A stretch of 64,000 nucleotides of DNA from Allobrachymonas denitrificans DSM 15123 (GCF_900110225.1 NZ_FOCW01000006.1:47034-111033); one strand, 5' to 3'; positions 1 through 9,668 are shown, counted from the first letter of the stretch. Made by a program: numbers and translations. The notes: generated by a model from the letters alone, not told the origin.

Positions 1-491
1 ACGTGCACCAGCTGCCCATGGTGCGCGAGGCCCTGCTGGATGAACTGTTGCAGCGCTATCCGGATCCTGCGCAACGCCCCTGGCTGCGCGACACCCGCCC
101 GGCGCTCGGCCTGAGCGCGGGCGCTGGCAATGCCTTCAAGGCTGCAGTGATCGCAGCGCTTGGCAGACCGGCCTTGCACCGCATGGCAAAGCAGTATGGC
201 TTTGCCATGAACCGGGCCCTGTCAGGGGTGTATGACTTCAAGGGGGACGGCGTGCGTTACCAGCAGCTGCTCAGCGCGTGGCTGCTGCATGCACGCCATG
301 GCGATGTGCTGATGTGCCATTCGGCTGCCGCCATGGTCCGGGGCGACGCCATTGCCGCCGCGCGCTGCAACGAGTATCAGGTGCTGGCTTCCGAATGGTT
401 CGGCGGCCTGCTGGAGCAGTTGCCCCTGCGCATCGGCCCGCTTGCGCGCTGGCTGCACGAGGCGCAGCAGGAGCAGGCGTCGGAGCGCTGA
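1..491 (+). CDS. ChbG/HpnK (YdjC)-type carbohydrate deacetylase, C-terminal part
   Basis: The gene runs in from the left edge, so only its C-terminal ~163 residues are visible. The first codons read H-V-H-Q-L-P, the His-rich strand that in YdjC/ChbG-family deacetylases carries metal-binding histidines. Further on come the family-like stretches GVYDF and a D-V-L-M-C-H block, followed by R-C-N-E-Y-Q-V-L. Members remove N-acetyl groups from chito-oligosaccharides (ChbG) or are associated with hopanoid lipid synthesis (HpnK); which applies here cannot be decided without the upstream neighbours. The GTG at position 3 is inside the protein and is not the start. It converges with the next gene, leaving 84 bp with no clear terminator. 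Confidence 0.75.
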   Translation, partial: VHQLPMVREALLDELLQRYPDPAQRPWLRDTRPALGLSAGAGNAFKAAVIAALGRPALHRMAKQYGFAMNRALSGVYDFKGDGVRYQQLLSAWLLHARHGDVLMCHSAAAMVRGDAIAAARCNEYQVLASEWFGGLLEQLPLRIGPLARWLHEAQQEQASER

Positions 492-575
492 GCCCTGGAG
501 TTTCAGGCTGCATGGTGTCACTGCGTGCAAGGTGCGGATCTCATCACCACATCTGCACCAGCCGCTACAACACGC

Positions 576-2252
576 TCAGTCCCCCGTGCGCAGGGCGCGG
601 ATATGCTCCACATGCGCGATCAGCGAGCGGCGCGCCAGCGGCCACAGCGCCTCGGGCGTGTCCGAATAGGCCAGCGGCACCCAGTCTTCCGGCGTGCCGT
701 CCGGCAGCTGGTCCATGGCGGCGGCCACGCGCGCCTCGCGCACCAGCCGGTGCGCACGCAGGCCTTCGATCACGGTGGTGGCATGCTGCATGGCATAGCC
801 ATGGGCCGGCAGGATGAACTCCAGTTCCATCGCCTCACAGGCGCGCTCCAGCTTGTCCAGCGAGGCCAGATAGTCGCCCATGTTGCCGTCAGGCGGATCG
901 ATGATGGTGGTGCTGCCGTTGAGGATGTGGTCGCCGCTGAACAGCAGTTCGTCTTCCAGCAGCGCCACGCACACGTGGTTGGCGGTGTGGCCAGGCGTGA
1001 GGATGGCCTGCAGCGTGTGCTGGGTGCCGTCCGGCTCCTCCAACAGCAGGGTCTGGCCATCGGCCAGCACCTGATCCGGCGCAAACTGGCTGTCCGCGCG
1101 TGAATGCGGGCCGTGCGGCACGCCGTACACCGGAGGCACCGGCTTGCCGGCGTCGGCACACAGCTGTTGCAGCAGCGGCGCGCCGGGGCTGTGGTCGGGG
1201 TGCGAGTGCGTGCAGGCGATGAAGCGGATGTCCCCGCCAGTGGCATCGAACAGCTTCTGCAGGTGCGGCTGCAGCGCCGGGCCCGGATCGATCACGCCGT
1301 AGCCGCTGGCTGCGGTGCCGACGATGTAGCTGTTGGTGCCGGGGCCGGTCATGCGGTTGGCATTGGGGGCCGTCAGGCGCATCACGTTGCGCAGCAGCGG
1401 CACCGGGCGCTCGTGCTGCCATTCCAGCGTATGCGCTACCTGGCCGTGCGGCGTGACCAGGCCGATCTCGCCGAAGGCCAGCTCGTCGTTGACGATGCGG
1501 GCTTCCTTGCCATTTTCCAGCGCGCCACGCGGACAGTAGGTCCACAGGGGTTCTTCGCTGCAGGCGTCGATCAGATCATCTACGGTTTCAAAATGCTCGA
1601 TCCGGCGCAAGGTACGCTCGGTCGGGAACATGATGGCAAACTGCTTCTGTTCATGCAGCGACAGCGCCTCCGAGGGCCGGATCCAGCGCGCCTCGAACTG
1701 CTCGTGCTCGTCCGTCTGCACCGTCTGGCCGGCCGGCATGCGCGCCACCAGAAAAGGCGTATCGAAACGCTTGGGAATGTCCAGCGGACCGATCCAGCGG
1801 GCCAGGGTGTACACCTCGTCCACCATCAACTGCAGGCCGGCCTGGGCGCAGGCGGTGTAGAAGGCTTCCGCGGTGTTGCGGCGGCCGATGGCCTGGTCGA
1901 GCGCATCCACATCGGCCTGGGTGGCAGGCGAGCCGTCGGCACGACGGGCCAGCAACACACCCACTTCCTCGAAGCTCTCGCGCAGGGCTGCCAGCGCCCA
2001 GGTCAGCTGCTCGCCGCACTGGCCGCTGCGCTGGTGCACCAGGCCCGGCTGTTTCGGCGCTTCGGAATCGGCTGCGTCCACCGCGCCGCCCGGAAACACA
2101 TAGAGGCTGGCGGCGAAGCTGGCCTTGGCCGAGCGTCGCGTCATCAGCACCTCCAGGCCTTGCGGGCCATCGCGCAGCAGCAGCACGGTGGCGGCCAGAC
2201 GCGGGGTCAGGGTGGGGACGGCGGGGTGGAGTTGCTGACTGGGGCGGGGCAT
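576..2252 (-). CDS. NUDIX - metallo-beta-lactamase-fold fusion hydrolase
   Basis: The product is a 558-residue two-domain protein. The N-terminal ~250 residues look like a NUDIX domain: an LMTRRS strand, a YVFPGG turn and a partial Nudix helix R-E-S-F-E-E-V-G. The C-terminal half is a metallo-beta-lactamase fold with the metal motif T-H-S-H-P-D-H, then GHTANH and a GDH ligand segment, and an expected winged-helix tail (LACTB2-like). Fusions of this kind are annotated as NUDIX or MBL hydrolases in Burkholderiales and the substrate is unknown. I chose the ATG giving MPRPSQQ because the NUDIX similarity begins ~15 residues later; the frame stays open upstream but that part shows no family similarity. 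It is transcribed divergently from dapF, with a 90-bp gap. Confidence 0.85.
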   Translation of the reverse strand: MPRPSQQLHPAVPTLTPRLAATVLLLRDGPQGLEVLMTRRSAKASFAASLYVFPGGAVDAADSEAPKQPGLVHQRSGQCGEQLTWALAALRESFEEVGVLLARRADGSPATQADVDALDQAIGRRNTAEAFYTACAQAGLQLMVDEVYTLARWIGPLDIPKRFDTPFLVARMPAGQTVQTDEHEQFEARWIRPSEALSLHEQKQFAIMFPTERTLRRIEHFETVDDLIDACSEEPLWTYCPRGALENGKEARIVNDELAFGEIGLVTPHGQVAHTLEWQHERPVPLLRNVMRLTAPNANRMTGPGTNSYIVGTAASGYGVIDPGPALQPHLQKLFDATGGDIRFIACTHSHPDHSPGAPLLQQLCADAGKPVPPVYGVPHGPHSRADSQFAPDQVLADGQTLLLEEPDGTQHTLQAILTPGHTANHVCVALLEDELLFSGDHILNGSTTIIDPPDGNMGDYLASLDKLERACEAMELEFILPAHGYAMQHATTVIEGLRAHRLVREARVAAAMDQLPDGTPEDWVPLAYSDTPEALWPLARRSLIAHVEHIRALRTGD

Positions 2253-2342
2253 GACGATGGACTTCCTGTAAAGACAGCTGAAAACTATGCCACAAACCGC
2301 ACGCGTCCATCGCATGGGCATGCCTTGATTGATAATGCCGTG

Positions 2343-3248
2343 ATGCGAATTCCCTTTACCAAGATGCAGGGAGCAGGCAACGATTTCGTCGTGCTGGACG
2401 AAACGCGCGCCAGCTACCATCTGCGTCCCGAGCATTACCGCTTTCTGGGCGACCGCCGCTATGGCGTGGGTGCCGACCAGATCCTGACCGTGCGCCCGGC
2501 CACGCAGCCCGGCGTGGACTTCGCCTATGTGATCCATAACGCCGATGGCGGCGAGGTGGAGCAGTGCGGCAATGGTGCGCGCTGCTTCGTCCGTTTCGTG
2601 CAGGAGCAGGGCATGACCGAGAAGGCGCGCATCCGCGTGCAGGTGCAGCACGGCGTGATCGAGCTCGAAGCGCTGCCGGATGGCTCCGTCACGGTGGACA
2701 TGGGCGCGCCGCGCTTCGACCACGCTGCCTTGCCGTTCGTGCCGGGCAGTCTGATGCACCGCACCGTGGGCCAGGCAGAACTCTGGCAACTGCCGCTGTC
2801 AGCGGGTGGCCGGACCGATACGGTGGAAGTGGCCCTGGTCTCCATGGGCAACCCGCATGCGGTGCTGCTGGTCGACGATGTGATGAACGCGCCCGTCGAG
2901 GCCGTCGGCCGTGCCGTGCAGGCGCTGCCGGCCTTTCCCAGCAGCGTCAATGTCGGCTTTCTGCAGGTGCTGGATCGCGGCCATGTCAGGCTGCGCGTGT
3001 ACGAGCGCGGGGCGGGCGAAACCCTGGCTTGCGGCACCGGCGCCTGCGCCGCCGTGGTTGCCGGCATTCGGCAGGGGCTGCTCGATCCCTCGGTGCAGGT
3101 GGATGCACTGGGTGGTACCCTGCGCATTGACTGGCAGGGTGCAGAATCCCCCGTGCTGATGAGCGGCCCTGCCACCACCGTCTACCACGGTGAAATCGAT
3201 CTGCCAGAACATCCCTGGCTCCCGGAAGTTTCCAAGGTTGCTGCATGA
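2343..3248 (+). CDS. dapF: Diaminopimelate epimerase
   Basis: Converts LL- to meso-diaminopimelate in the cytoplasm. Meso-DAP is the lysine precursor and the peptide cross-linking residue of peptidoglycan, used by the MurE encoded 11 kb downstream. The 301-residue protein begins [15 protein letters not shown], the typical N-terminus. The two catalytic cysteines are visible in the motifs EQCGNGARC (Cys75) and LACGTGAC (about Cys230). The frame is open far upstream, but that stretch is antisense to the NUDIX-MBL gene, so the ATG at 2343 is the start. The stop overlaps the next gene as ATGA, indicating translational coupling with the DUF484 gene, as in the dapF-xerC operons of other proteobacteria. 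Confidence 0.97.
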   Translation: MRIPFTKMQGAGNDFVVLDETRASYHLRPEHYRFLGDRRYGVGADQILTVRPATQPGVDFAYVIHNADGGEVEQCGNGARCFVRFVQEQGMTEKARIRVQVQHGVIELEALPDGSVTVDMGAPRFDHAALPFVPGSLMHRTVGQAELWQLPLSAGGRTDTVEVALVSMGNPHAVLLVDDVMNAPVEAVGRAVQALPAFPSSVNVGFLQVLDRGHVRLRVYERGAGETLACGTGACAAVVAGIRQGLLDPSVQVDALGGTLRIDWQGAESPVLMSGPATTVYHGEIDLPEHPWLPEVSKVAA

Positions 3249-4294
3249 ACGCCAACGAGTTTGCCCCCATTACCGAACGCGATATCGCCGAATTCCTGAT
3301 CCAGAACCCCGGTTTCTTCGAGCGCAATGCCGAGTTGCTGTCTGCCGTGCAGCTGGGCAGTGCCCATGGCCAGCGCGTGGTCAGCCTGCACGAGCGCCAG
3401 GCCGAGATGCTGCGCGACAAGATCAAGGTGCTGGAGCACCGCCTGGTGGAAATGATCCGCCATGGCAGCAACAACAGCGTGACAACCAACCGCTTGCTCA
3501 AGTGGGCCACCGGCCTGTACCTGGAGCACGACCTGAACGCGCTGCCAGGCAAGATCTGCGATGACATGCGCGACGTGTTCATGGTGCCGCAGGCGGCGCT
3601 GCGCGTCTGGGGCGTGACGCCCGAATTTGCCGGGCAGCCCTTTGCCACCGGCGTGAGCGCCGACGCGCGCAACTTTGCCTCCTCGCTCAGCGCACCGTAC
3701 TGCGGCATGCACGTGGGCGTGGAGGCAGTGAAGTGGCTGGACGAGCCCACGCAGGCGGCCTCGCTGGCGTTGCTGCCGCTGCGCCCGGCAGGCCAGCCGC
3801 GTGCGCCGGCCTTCGGCATGCTGGTGCTGGCCTCGCCCGACACGCAGCGCTACCAGGAAGACATGGCGACCGATTTCCTTGAGCGTATTGCCGAGATCGC
3901 CAGCGCGGCACTGTCGCGCCTGACCACACCGGGTGCCTCGTGTGCGCAAGCGGCCTCGCTGGGCGCCGAAACAGCGGCACCTGCGTCGGCAGCGCATGAG
4001 GCAAGCCCTTCGGCTGCGCCTCAGGTGGCTGAACCCGGTGCAGCCTACGGCTCTGCGCCTGCTGCCGGGGCGGCAGCTCCGCAGCCGGACGGCGCTGCTG
4101 CAGCCAGTGATTCCTCGGTGTCGCCCGTGCAGCTGGCTGCGCAGCAGGAGTCCCCAGCTCAGGAGCAGGGGGTTTCCGGCACGCCTTCCGGCCCAGGCTG
4201 GGTGACAGGCGCAGTGTCTGCCTCCGCAGGCCCGGTTGCCTCGGAAGGCAGCTCTATCCGTCTGGTGGTCGACAACTCCGGCCCGAGCTTCTGA
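3245..4294 (+). CDS. DUF484 (GAF-like) family protein
   Basis: This is the 349-residue protein that usually lies between dapF and xerC (YigA position in E. coli). The N-terminal ~225 residues match the DUF484 layout: an opening helix around [12 protein letters not shown], a coiled-coil run with S-L-H-E-R-Q and L-R-D-K, then a GAF-like domain. The molecular function of the family is not established. Residues ~225-335 form a low-complexity tail rich in Ala, Pro, Gln and Gly that is longer than in typical DUF484 proteins, ending in S-I-R-L-V-V-D-N-S. The start overlaps dapF by 4 bp and xerC begins 7 bp after the stop, so the three form one operon. Confidence 0.88.
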   Translation: MNANEFAPITERDIAEFLIQNPGFFERNAELLSAVQLGSAHGQRVVSLHERQAEMLRDKIKVLEHRLVEMIRHGSNNSVTTNRLLKWATGLYLEHDLNALPGKICDDMRDVFMVPQAALRVWGVTPEFAGQPFATGVSADARNFASSLSAPYCGMHVGVEAVKWLDEPTQAASLALLPLRPAGQPRAPAFGMLVLASPDTQRYQEDMATDFLERIAEIASAALSRLTTPGASCAQAASLGAETAAPASAAHEASPSAAPQVAEPGAAYGSAPAAGAAAPQPDGAAAASDSSVSPVQLAAQQESPAQEQGVSGTPSGPGWVTGAVSASAGPVASEGSSIRLVVDNSGPSF

Positions 4295-4301
4295 GGCTTG
4301 C

Positions 4302-5303
4302 ATGACCCCGGCGCAAGATCCCGCGCAGCCCGATGCCGCAAAGCCGGCCACGGATGCGCTGGTGCTGCGCTATCTGGATTTCGTCCGCTTCGAAAAACGT
4401 CTGGCGGCACGTACCTTGGCGCTTTACGCCGAGGATCTGCACAAGCTGCAGGCCTTCGCAACAGAAGCCGGTCAGCCCTTGACGCAGGTGCAGTCGGCCC
4501 ACGTTCGCCGCTGGATCGCCGGCATGCACAGCCAGGGCCGCAGCCCGCGTGGCATTGCGCTGATCCTGTCCGGCTGGCGCGGCTTCTACCACTGGCTGGC
4601 GCAGGAGCGCCTGATCGCGCACAACCCGGTGGAAGGCGTGCGTGCGCCCAAGGCCGCCAAGCCGCTGCCCAAGGCGCTGCCGGTGGATGCGGCGATGCAG
4701 CTGGCGGATTTTCACAAGCCGGCGGGAGCGGCTGGCGACGAGGCCGGCTGGCAGGAACTGCGTGACGCGCTGCTGGTGGAACTGCTGTATGGCGCCGGCC
4801 TGCGCGTGGGCGAGCTGGTCGGCCTGGATGCGGTCGCCAGCCCCGAAGCGCTGGGCTGGCTGGATCTGGGCGACGCCCAGGCCCATGTGCTGGGCAAGGG
4901 CAGCAAGCGCCGCAGCGTGCCGCTCGGCAGCCAGGCCATTGCCGCGGCACGCGCCTGGCTGGCAGCACGGGCCACGCTGCCCGTGGCGGCCCGCACCCCC
5001 GCCTTGCTGATCGGCCGCAACGGCACACGCCTCACCGCGCAATCCATCTGGCAGAAGCTGCGCCTGCGCAGCCAGCAGGCAGGCCTGGCCACGCCCGTGC
5101 ATCCGCACATGCTGCGCCACTCCTACGCCAGCCATATGCTGCAGTCCAGCGGCGACCTGCGCGCCGTGCAGGAACTGCTGGGCCACGCCAACATCAGCAC
5201 CACGCAGATCTACACCCGGCTGGATTTCCAGCATCTGGCCAAGGTCTACGATGCGGCGCATCCGCGCGCCCATCGCCGCGATGGTGACAAGCCGGAGGAC
5301 TGA
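4302..5303 (+). CDS. xerC: Tyrosine recombinase XerC
   Basis: Site-specific recombinase of 333 residues that, with XerD, resolves chromosome dimers at dif. The N-terminal core-binding domain (SAM-like, about residues 20-120) includes R-Y-L-D-F-V-R-F-E-K. The catalytic domain shows the conserved Arg in G-A-G-L-R-V-G-E-L, a Lys in the LGKGSKRR turn, the H-M-L-R-H-S-Y box, the LGHANI histidine and the nucleophile in Q-I-Y-T-R. The ATG at 4302 lies 7 bp past the DUF484 stop, with a GAGG sequence just upstream. An upstream in-frame ATG at 4236 lies inside DUF484 and is less likely. The link to dapF is standard gammaproteobacterial and betaproteobacterial synteny. Confidence 0.95.
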   Translation: MTPAQDPAQPDAAKPATDALVLRYLDFVRFEKRLAARTLALYAEDLHKLQAFATEAGQPLTQVQSAHVRRWIAGMHSQGRSPRGIALILSGWRGFYHWLAQERLIAHNPVEGVRAPKAAKPLPKALPVDAAMQLADFHKPAGAAGDEAGWQELRDALLVELLYGAGLRVGELVGLDAVASPEALGWLDLGDAQAHVLGKGSKRRSVPLGSQAIAAARAWLAARATLPVAARTPALLIGRNGTRLTAQSIWQKLRLRSQQAGLATPVHPHMLRHSYASHMLQSSGDLRAVQELLGHANISTTQIYTRLDFQHLAKVYDAAHPRAHRRDGDKPED

Positions 5304-5561
5304 CTGACTGGCTCCATGCACGGCTGAGGGGTCGCCAGGGTGTTCGCGGCTGCCATCAGGCTTCCCCCTGCCATGCGGGAGGCGGTCGGCAGGCACCCGC
5401 ATGGCATGCAACTGGCAAGGACATGTTGCAGAAGCTGGACAAGCCCCCATCTTGCTGCACAATGGCTTGTTTCCGCGCGGCGCCGTCCCGGCAGCCTGCG
5501 CCGGCAACCCTGCTGTACTGTTGCCACCTGCTTCCCGTTTCCCGAACAGACAAGGTTTCCC

Positions 5562-6689
5562 ATGGCCCTCATTCCCGCCACCATCCTCACCGGCTTCCTC
5601 GGCTCCGGCAAGACCACGCTGCTCAAGCGTGTGCTGACCGAGACGCATGGCCAGAAAATCGCCGTGATCGAGAACGAGTTCGGCGAAGAGAACATCGACA
5701 ACGAGATCCTGGTGGCTGACACGCAGGAACAGATCATCCAGATGAGCAACGGCTGCGTCTGCTGCACCATCCGCGATGACCTGCGTGCCACGCTGCAGGA
5801 TCTGGCCGAAAAGCGCCGCAAGGGCGAGGTCGATTTCGAGCGCGTCATCATCGAGACCACCGGCATGGCCGATCCCGGTCCGGTAGCGCAGACCTTCTTC
5901 ATGGACGACGAGGTGGCCGAGAGCTACCTGCTCGATTCCATCATCACCCTGGTCGATGCGAAGCACGCCCAGCACCAGCTCGACGAGCGCCTGGAAGCCC
6001 AGCGTCAGGTCGGTTTCGCCGACCAGATCTTCATCAGCAAGTCCGATCTGGTCGGCAAGCAGGAACTGCTCGATCTGCAGAACCGCCTGCGCGCCATGAA
6101 CCCGCGCGCGCCGCAGAAGGTGGTGCATTTCGGCGAAGTGCCTCTCAAGGAAGTGCTGGACCTGCGCGGCTTCAACCTCAATGCCGCGCTCGAGATCTTC
6201 CCCGAGTTCATGGCCACGGAAGAGCACCATCACCACGGGCATGCGCACGACTGCGACCACGCGCACGCCGAAGGCGAAGCCTGCAACCACCACGGTCACA
6301 AGCACGCGGAGGATTGCGACCACCACCATGGCAAGGACGAGCCCTGCAACCACCACGGCCACCATCATCATGCCCACCATCACCACCACGATGACGACGT
6401 GAAGAGCTTCGTCTACCGTGCGCGCAGGCCCTTCGATCCGGCCAAGCTGGAGGACTTACTCGGCGCCATCGTGCAGATCTACGGCCCCAAGATGTACCGC
6501 TACAAGGGCGTGCTCGACATGAAGGGCACCAACCGCAAGGTGATTTTCCAGGGTGTGCACCAGCTCATGGGCAGCGATCTGGGCCCGGAATGGGGCAAGG
6601 ATGAAGAGCGCGAGAGCAAGATGGTGTTCATCGGCGTCGAGTTGCCGCGCGAGATTCTGGAGCAGGGCCTCAAGCAGTGCCAGGTGTGA
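5562..6689 (+). CDS. COG0523 (CobW/Zng1-like) metallochaperone GTPase with His-rich arm
   Basis: A G3E-family P-loop GTPase of 375 residues. Visible motifs are Walker A G-F-L-G-S-G-K-T (residues 11-18), the metal-binding G-C-V-C-C (64-68), and the S-K-S-D guanine-recognition segment, followed by the CobW C-terminal domain (about 285-375). Between the two domains, about residues 220-282, lies an exceptionally His-rich arm interrupted by regularly spaced Cys, Asp and Glu, which reads as a zinc- or nickel-buffering tail. The family hands metal to client proteins under zinc limitation or loads specific metalloenzymes; the client here is unknown. An AAGG ribosome site precedes the ATG. The next gene, dksA, encodes a variant that lacks zinc ligands (see findings). 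Confidence 0.93.
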   Translation: MALIPATILTGFLGSGKTTLLKRVLTETHGQKIAVIENEFGEENIDNEILVADTQEQIIQMSNGCVCCTIRDDLRATLQDLAEKRRKGEVDFERVIIETTGMADPGPVAQTFFMDDEVAESYLLDSIITLVDAKHAQHQLDERLEAQRQVGFADQIFISKSDLVGKQELLDLQNRLRAMNPRAPQKVVHFGEVPLKEVLDLRGFNLNAALEIFPEFMATEEHHHHGHAHDCDHAHAEGEACNHHGHKHAEDCDHHHGKDEPCNHHGHHHHAHHHHHDDDVKSFVYRARRPFDPAKLEDLLGAIVQIYGPKMYRYKGVLDMKGTNRKVIFQGVHQLMGSDLGPEWGKDEERESKMVFIGVELPREILEQGLKQCQV

Positions 6690-7023
6690 CATACCGCACC
6701 GCATCCGTGCGGATTGCGCTCTGCCATCGACTTGTCACGTAAAACCCATACAATCCCTGCTTTTTTACCGCCCATAATTAGCGAAAATCGCTTATTTGCC
6801 CTGAGACAGGCTGGCGCTCGTTCCGCAAGCCGGGCAAAAGAAGAACACGGGGAGACACGGCTGCCAATAATGCGATCCCGGCTGCCGGCAGAAGCTGCCA
6901 CCGGCAAGGCAGCATTGCCCAGCCAGACCGTGGCGCCGAGTCTTCTCCCGAAGATGCTGTCCTTACCGATGGCGACCCTGTGCAGCAGCACGCTGCCGCA
7001 CCTTTTGTTCCCGATCGACTGAC
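6690..7023 (+). other. Gene-free stretch: promoter and long leader of dksA
   Basis: These 334 bases hold no convincing gene. A promoter-like pair lies at 6727-6754, leaving about 260 nt of leader before dksA. Within the leader is a small palindrome AGCGA-AAA-TCGCT at 6780-6792. No clear terminator for the GTPase gene was seen. One reading frame stays open through the second half of the leader but has no usable start codon near its beginning. A frame open from 6714 to 7022 has no family similarity I recognise. The dksA ATG has no strong Shine-Dalgarno. Confidence 0.45.
6727..6754 (+). promoter_or_regulatory. Candidate sigma-70 promoter for dksA
   Basis: TCGACT (6727-6732) and TACAAT (6749-6754) are separated by 16 bp. 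The -10 matches the consensus at five of six bases and the -35 at four. It is the best pair in the leader; transcription would begin near 6761. A strong C-T-T-G-T-C-A overlapping the spacer is too close to serve as -35 for this -10. Confidence 0.4.
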
Positions 7024-7497
7024 ATGACTGACACGTCCCTGAAAAAAGACGCCAAACTCGCCAACAGCTGGAAGAAAAAGGCTCCCGAGGATCTCACCGA
7101 CGCCGAAGTGCTGGCCATGCCCGAGTCCGAATACATGAACACTGCCCAGATGGCCTTCTTCCGTCACAAGCTGACGTTGCTGAAGGATGACATCCTGAGC
7201 AACGCCGGCCAGACGGCCGAGCACCTGCGCGAAGATGCAGTGGTTACCCCCGATCCGGCCGACCGCGCCACCATCGAGGAAGAGCACGCGCTCGAACTGC
7301 GCACGCGCGACCGCGAGCGCAAGCTGCTCAAGAAGATCGAGCAGTCCATCGCGCTGATCGATGCGGGCGATTACGGCTACTGCGATGAAACCGGCGAGCC
7401 CATCGGCATCGGCCGCCTGCTGGCACGCCCCACGGCCACGCTGTCGCTCGAGGCGCAGCAGCGCCGCGAGATGAAGCAGAAGCTGTTCGGGGACTGA
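7024..7497 (+). CDS. dksA: RNA polymerase-binding transcription factor DksA (zinc-ligand-poor variant)
   Basis: DksA binds the RNA polymerase secondary channel and works with ppGpp in the stringent response. The 157-residue protein has the long coiled coil with the tip motif D-P-A-D-R-A (residues 77-82), matching the D-x-x-D-x-A tip that acts at the active site. The globular domain retains the G-Y-C turn, but only Cys120 remains of the four zinc-finger cysteines. The other three positions are Thr123, Ser141 and Ala144, so a structural zinc finger is unlikely. This resembles zinc-independent DksA forms described in other proteobacteria. The start is the first ATG in frame; ribosome-site matching is poor. 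It is followed by the hslVU heat-shock operon. Confidence 0.95.
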   Translation: MTDTSLKKDAKLANSWKKKAPEDLTDAEVLAMPESEYMNTAQMAFFRHKLTLLKDDILSNAGQTAEHLREDAVVTPDPADRATIEEEHALELRTRDRERKLLKKIEQSIALIDAGDYGYCDETGEPIGIGRLLARPTATLSLEAQQRREMKQKLFGD

Positions 7498-7516
7498 TTC
7501 CGGCCCGACGGCACCC

Positions 7517-7543
7517 GGCAGCCAGCGCGCATCGCGGGCTGCC
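7517..7543 (+). terminator. Weak terminator-like hairpin after dksA
   Basis: GGCAGC (7517-7522) pairs with GCTGCC (7538-7543) around a 15-nt loop and is followed by ATCTTCT. The T-tract is interrupted, so termination would be partial at best. Confidence 0.3.
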
Positions 7544-7610
7544 ATCTTCTCCGATGGAGGAGTCGTACTGTCACATCGCTGATGGAGAATGGGAAATCCC
7601 GCTGCCCTCG

Positions 7611-7639
7611 CTTGCAAAGCGGGGCGGGCATCCCCATCT
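7611..7639 (+). promoter_or_regulatory. Candidate sigma-32 (heat-shock) promoter of hslVU
   Basis: CTTGCAAA (7611-7618) and CCCCATCT (7632-7639) are spaced by 13 bp. This is close to the RpoH consensus (CTTGAAA, 13-ish bp, CCCCATnT), and hslVU is a classic RpoH target. The -10 ends only 8 bp before the hslV ATG, so a transcript from it would have almost no leader. The match could be fortuitous, but position and gene identity argue for it. Confidence 0.5.
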
Positions 7640-7647
7640 GAATCGCC

Positions 7648-8205
7648 ATGGAACAGTATCACGGAACCACCATTCTCAGCGTGCGTCGCCAGACGCCCCA
7701 AGGCCTGCAGGTCGCCATCGGCGGCGACGGTCAGGTCACTCTCGGCCATATCGTCGTCAAGGGCTCGGCGCGCAAGGTGCGCAAGCTCTACAACGGCCAG
7801 GTGCTGGCCGGTTTTGCCGGCGCCACTGCCGACGCCTTCACCCTGTTCGAGCGGTTCGAGGCCAAGCTCGAGAAATACCAGGGCAATCTCACGCGCGCTG
7901 CCGTCGAATTGACCAAGGACTGGCGCACCGACCGTGTGCTGCGTCGCCTCGAGGCCATGCTGGCCGTGGCCAACCGTGAAGCCTCCCTCATCATCACCGG
8001 CAACGGCGACGTGCTCGAGCCCGAGCTGGGCATCGTGGCCATCGGCTCCGGCGGCGCCTACGCACAGTCCGCCGCACGTGCGCTGGTGGAGCACACCGAC
8101 CTGTCTGCCGAGCAGGTGGTGCGCGAGTCGCTCAGGATCGCGGGCGACATCTGCATCTACACCAACCTGAACCACACGATCGAGACGCTGGATTTCCCCG
8201 CCTGA
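7648..8205 (+). CDS. hslV: ATP-dependent protease subunit HslV
   Basis: Peptidase subunit of the HslUV (ClpYQ) protease, a proteasome-like dodecamer that degrades misfolded and regulatory proteins in the cytoplasm. The 185-residue protein starts [14 protein letters not shown]. Removal of the first six residues would expose the catalytic N-terminal Thr7, as known for HslV. The G-D-G-Q-V-T-L and [13 protein letters not shown] segments and the [10 protein letters not shown] end are typical. There is no recognisable ribosome site before the ATG; a heat-shock-type promoter ends 8 bp upstream. hslU follows after 128 bp in the same orientation. Confidence 0.97.
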   Translation: MEQYHGTTILSVRRQTPQGLQVAIGGDGQVTLGHIVVKGSARKVRKLYNGQVLAGFAGATADAFTLFERFEAKLEKYQGNLTRAAVELTKDWRTDRVLRRLEAMLAVANREASLIITGNGDVLEPELGIVAIGSGGAYAQSAARALVEHTDLSAEQVVRESLRIAGDICIYTNLNHTIETLDFPA

Positions 8206-8333
8206 TCGTTTCTGCGTGCGCCCGGGGCAGGGTATGGACCGCCCCATGGCCCGCACCGCGCCAGCCCGTGCCACGCAGCTTCTCCTCGCACGGACAGCGC
8301 CACCCCCGCAACCCCTTTCGCCAGAGCATCGCC

Positions 8334-9668
8334 ATGTCTTCCATGACCCCCCAGGAAATCGTCTCCGAACTCGACCGCCACATCGTCGGCCAGAACCAGG
8401 CCAAGCGCGCCGTGGCCATCGCCATGCGCAACCGCTGGCGCCGCCAGCAGGTCGACGAGAAGCTGCGTCCCGAAATCACGCCCAAGAACATTCTGATGAT
8501 CGGCCCTACCGGCGTCGGCAAGACCGAGATCGCGCGCCGCCTGGCGCGCCTGGCCGATGCGCCCTTTATCAAGGTGGAGGCCACCAAGTTCACCGAAGTG
8601 GGCTATGTAGGCAAGGACGTGGACTCCATCGTGCGTGATCTGGTCGAGGTGTCCGTCAAGCAGACGCGCGAGCAGGCCATGCGCCGCATGCGCGCCAAGG
8701 CCGAGGATGCGGCGGAGGAGCGCATCCTCGACGTGCTGCTGCCGCCGGCCCGTCCGGTGGGCGAGTTCCCCGTGGCGGCCAGTTCCACCGACAACGCCAC
8801 GCGCCAGGCCTTCCGCAAGAAGCTGCGCGAGGGCCAGTTGGACGACAAGGAGATCGAGATCGACCTGCTCGATGCGGCGCCGGCCATGCAGATCATGGGC
8901 CCGGCCGGCATGGAGGAGATGGCCGAGCAACTCAAGGGCATGTTCAGCGCCATGGGCCAGGACAAGCGCAAGACGCGTCGCGTGAAAGTGGCGGAAGCCA
9001 TGCGCCAGCTGATCGACGAGGAAGCCGGCAAGCTGGTGAACGAGGACGAGATCCGCACCCAGGCCATGGAAAATGCCGAGCAGAACGGCATCGTCTTCAT
9101 CGACGAGATCGACAAGGTGGCCGGCAGCGCCGAACGCAGTGGCGCCGACGTGTCGCGCCAGGGCGTTCAGCGCGACCTGCTGCCGCTGGTGGAGGGCACC
9201 ACGGTCAGCACCAAGTACGGCATGATCAAGACCGATCACATCCTGTTCGTGGCCTCCGGTGCCTTCCATCTGAGCAAGCCGAGCGACCTGATCCCCGAGC
9301 TGCAGGGGCGCTTTCCGATCCGCGTCGAACTGCAGAGCCTGTCGGTGCAGGATTTCGAGGCCATCCTGACGCAGACGCAGGCTTCGCTGATCAAGCAATA
9401 CCAGGCCCTGCTGGCCACCGAAGGCGTTACACTGGAGTTCGCCCCCGATGGCATCACGCGTCTGGCGCAGATCGCCGCCGACGTCAACGAGCGCACCGAA
9501 AACATCGGCGCGCGCCGCCTCTCCACGGTCATGGAGCGCCTGCTGGACGAGGTCAGTTTCGACGCCGTCAAGCTGTCCGGACAGACCCTGCTGATCGATG
9601 CCGCCTACGTGGATGGCAAGCTGGGCGAACTGTCCCGCGACGAGGATCTGAGCAGATACATTCTGTAA
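8334..9668 (+). CDS. hslU: ATP-dependent protease ATPase subunit HslU
   Basis: AAA+ unfoldase that feeds substrates to HslV. The 444-residue protein begins [20 protein letters not shown]. It shows Walker A G-P-T-G-V-G-K-T (57-64), the pore loop G-Y-V-G in V-G-Y-V-G-K-D, Walker [10 protein letters not shown], the sensor region F-I-A/V-S-G-A-F-H, and the C-terminal R-Y-I-L tail that activates HslV. Length and domain order (N, intermediate I-domain about 110-240, C) match the family. Frame-open sequence upstream of 8334 does not resemble HslU, so the ATG at 8334 was taken; the second ATG nine bases later is an alternative. Confidence 0.97.
   Translation: MSSMTPQEIVSELDRHIVGQNQAKRAVAIAMRNRWRRQQVDEKLRPEITPKNILMIGPTGVGKTEIARRLARLADAPFIKVEATKFTEVGYVGKDVDSIVRDLVEVSVKQTREQAMRRMRAKAEDAAEERILDVLLPPARPVGEFPVAASSTDNATRQAFRKKLREGQLDDKEIEIDLLDAAPAMQIMGPAGMEEMAEQLKGMFSAMGQDKRKTRRVKVAEAMRQLIDEEAGKLVNEDEIRTQAMENAEQNGIVFIDEIDKVAGSAERSGADVSRQGVQRDLLPLVEGTTVSTKYGMIKTDHILFVASGAFHLSKPSDLIPELQGRFPIRVELQSLSVQDFEAILTQTQASLIKQYQALLATEGVTLEFAPDGITRLAQIAADVNERTENIGARRLSTVMERLLDEVSFDAVKLSGQTLLIDAAYVDGKLGELSRDEDLSRYIL

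Noticed and set aside
4254..6389. Minus-strand frame of about 700 codons over xerC and the GTPase gene
   Set aside because: Its Val/Met-rich start comes from the antisense of the His-rich arm; no domain.
6714..7022. 102-codon frame ending at the dksA start
   Set aside because: Starts inside the promoter, has no ribosome site and no similarity; treated as leader.
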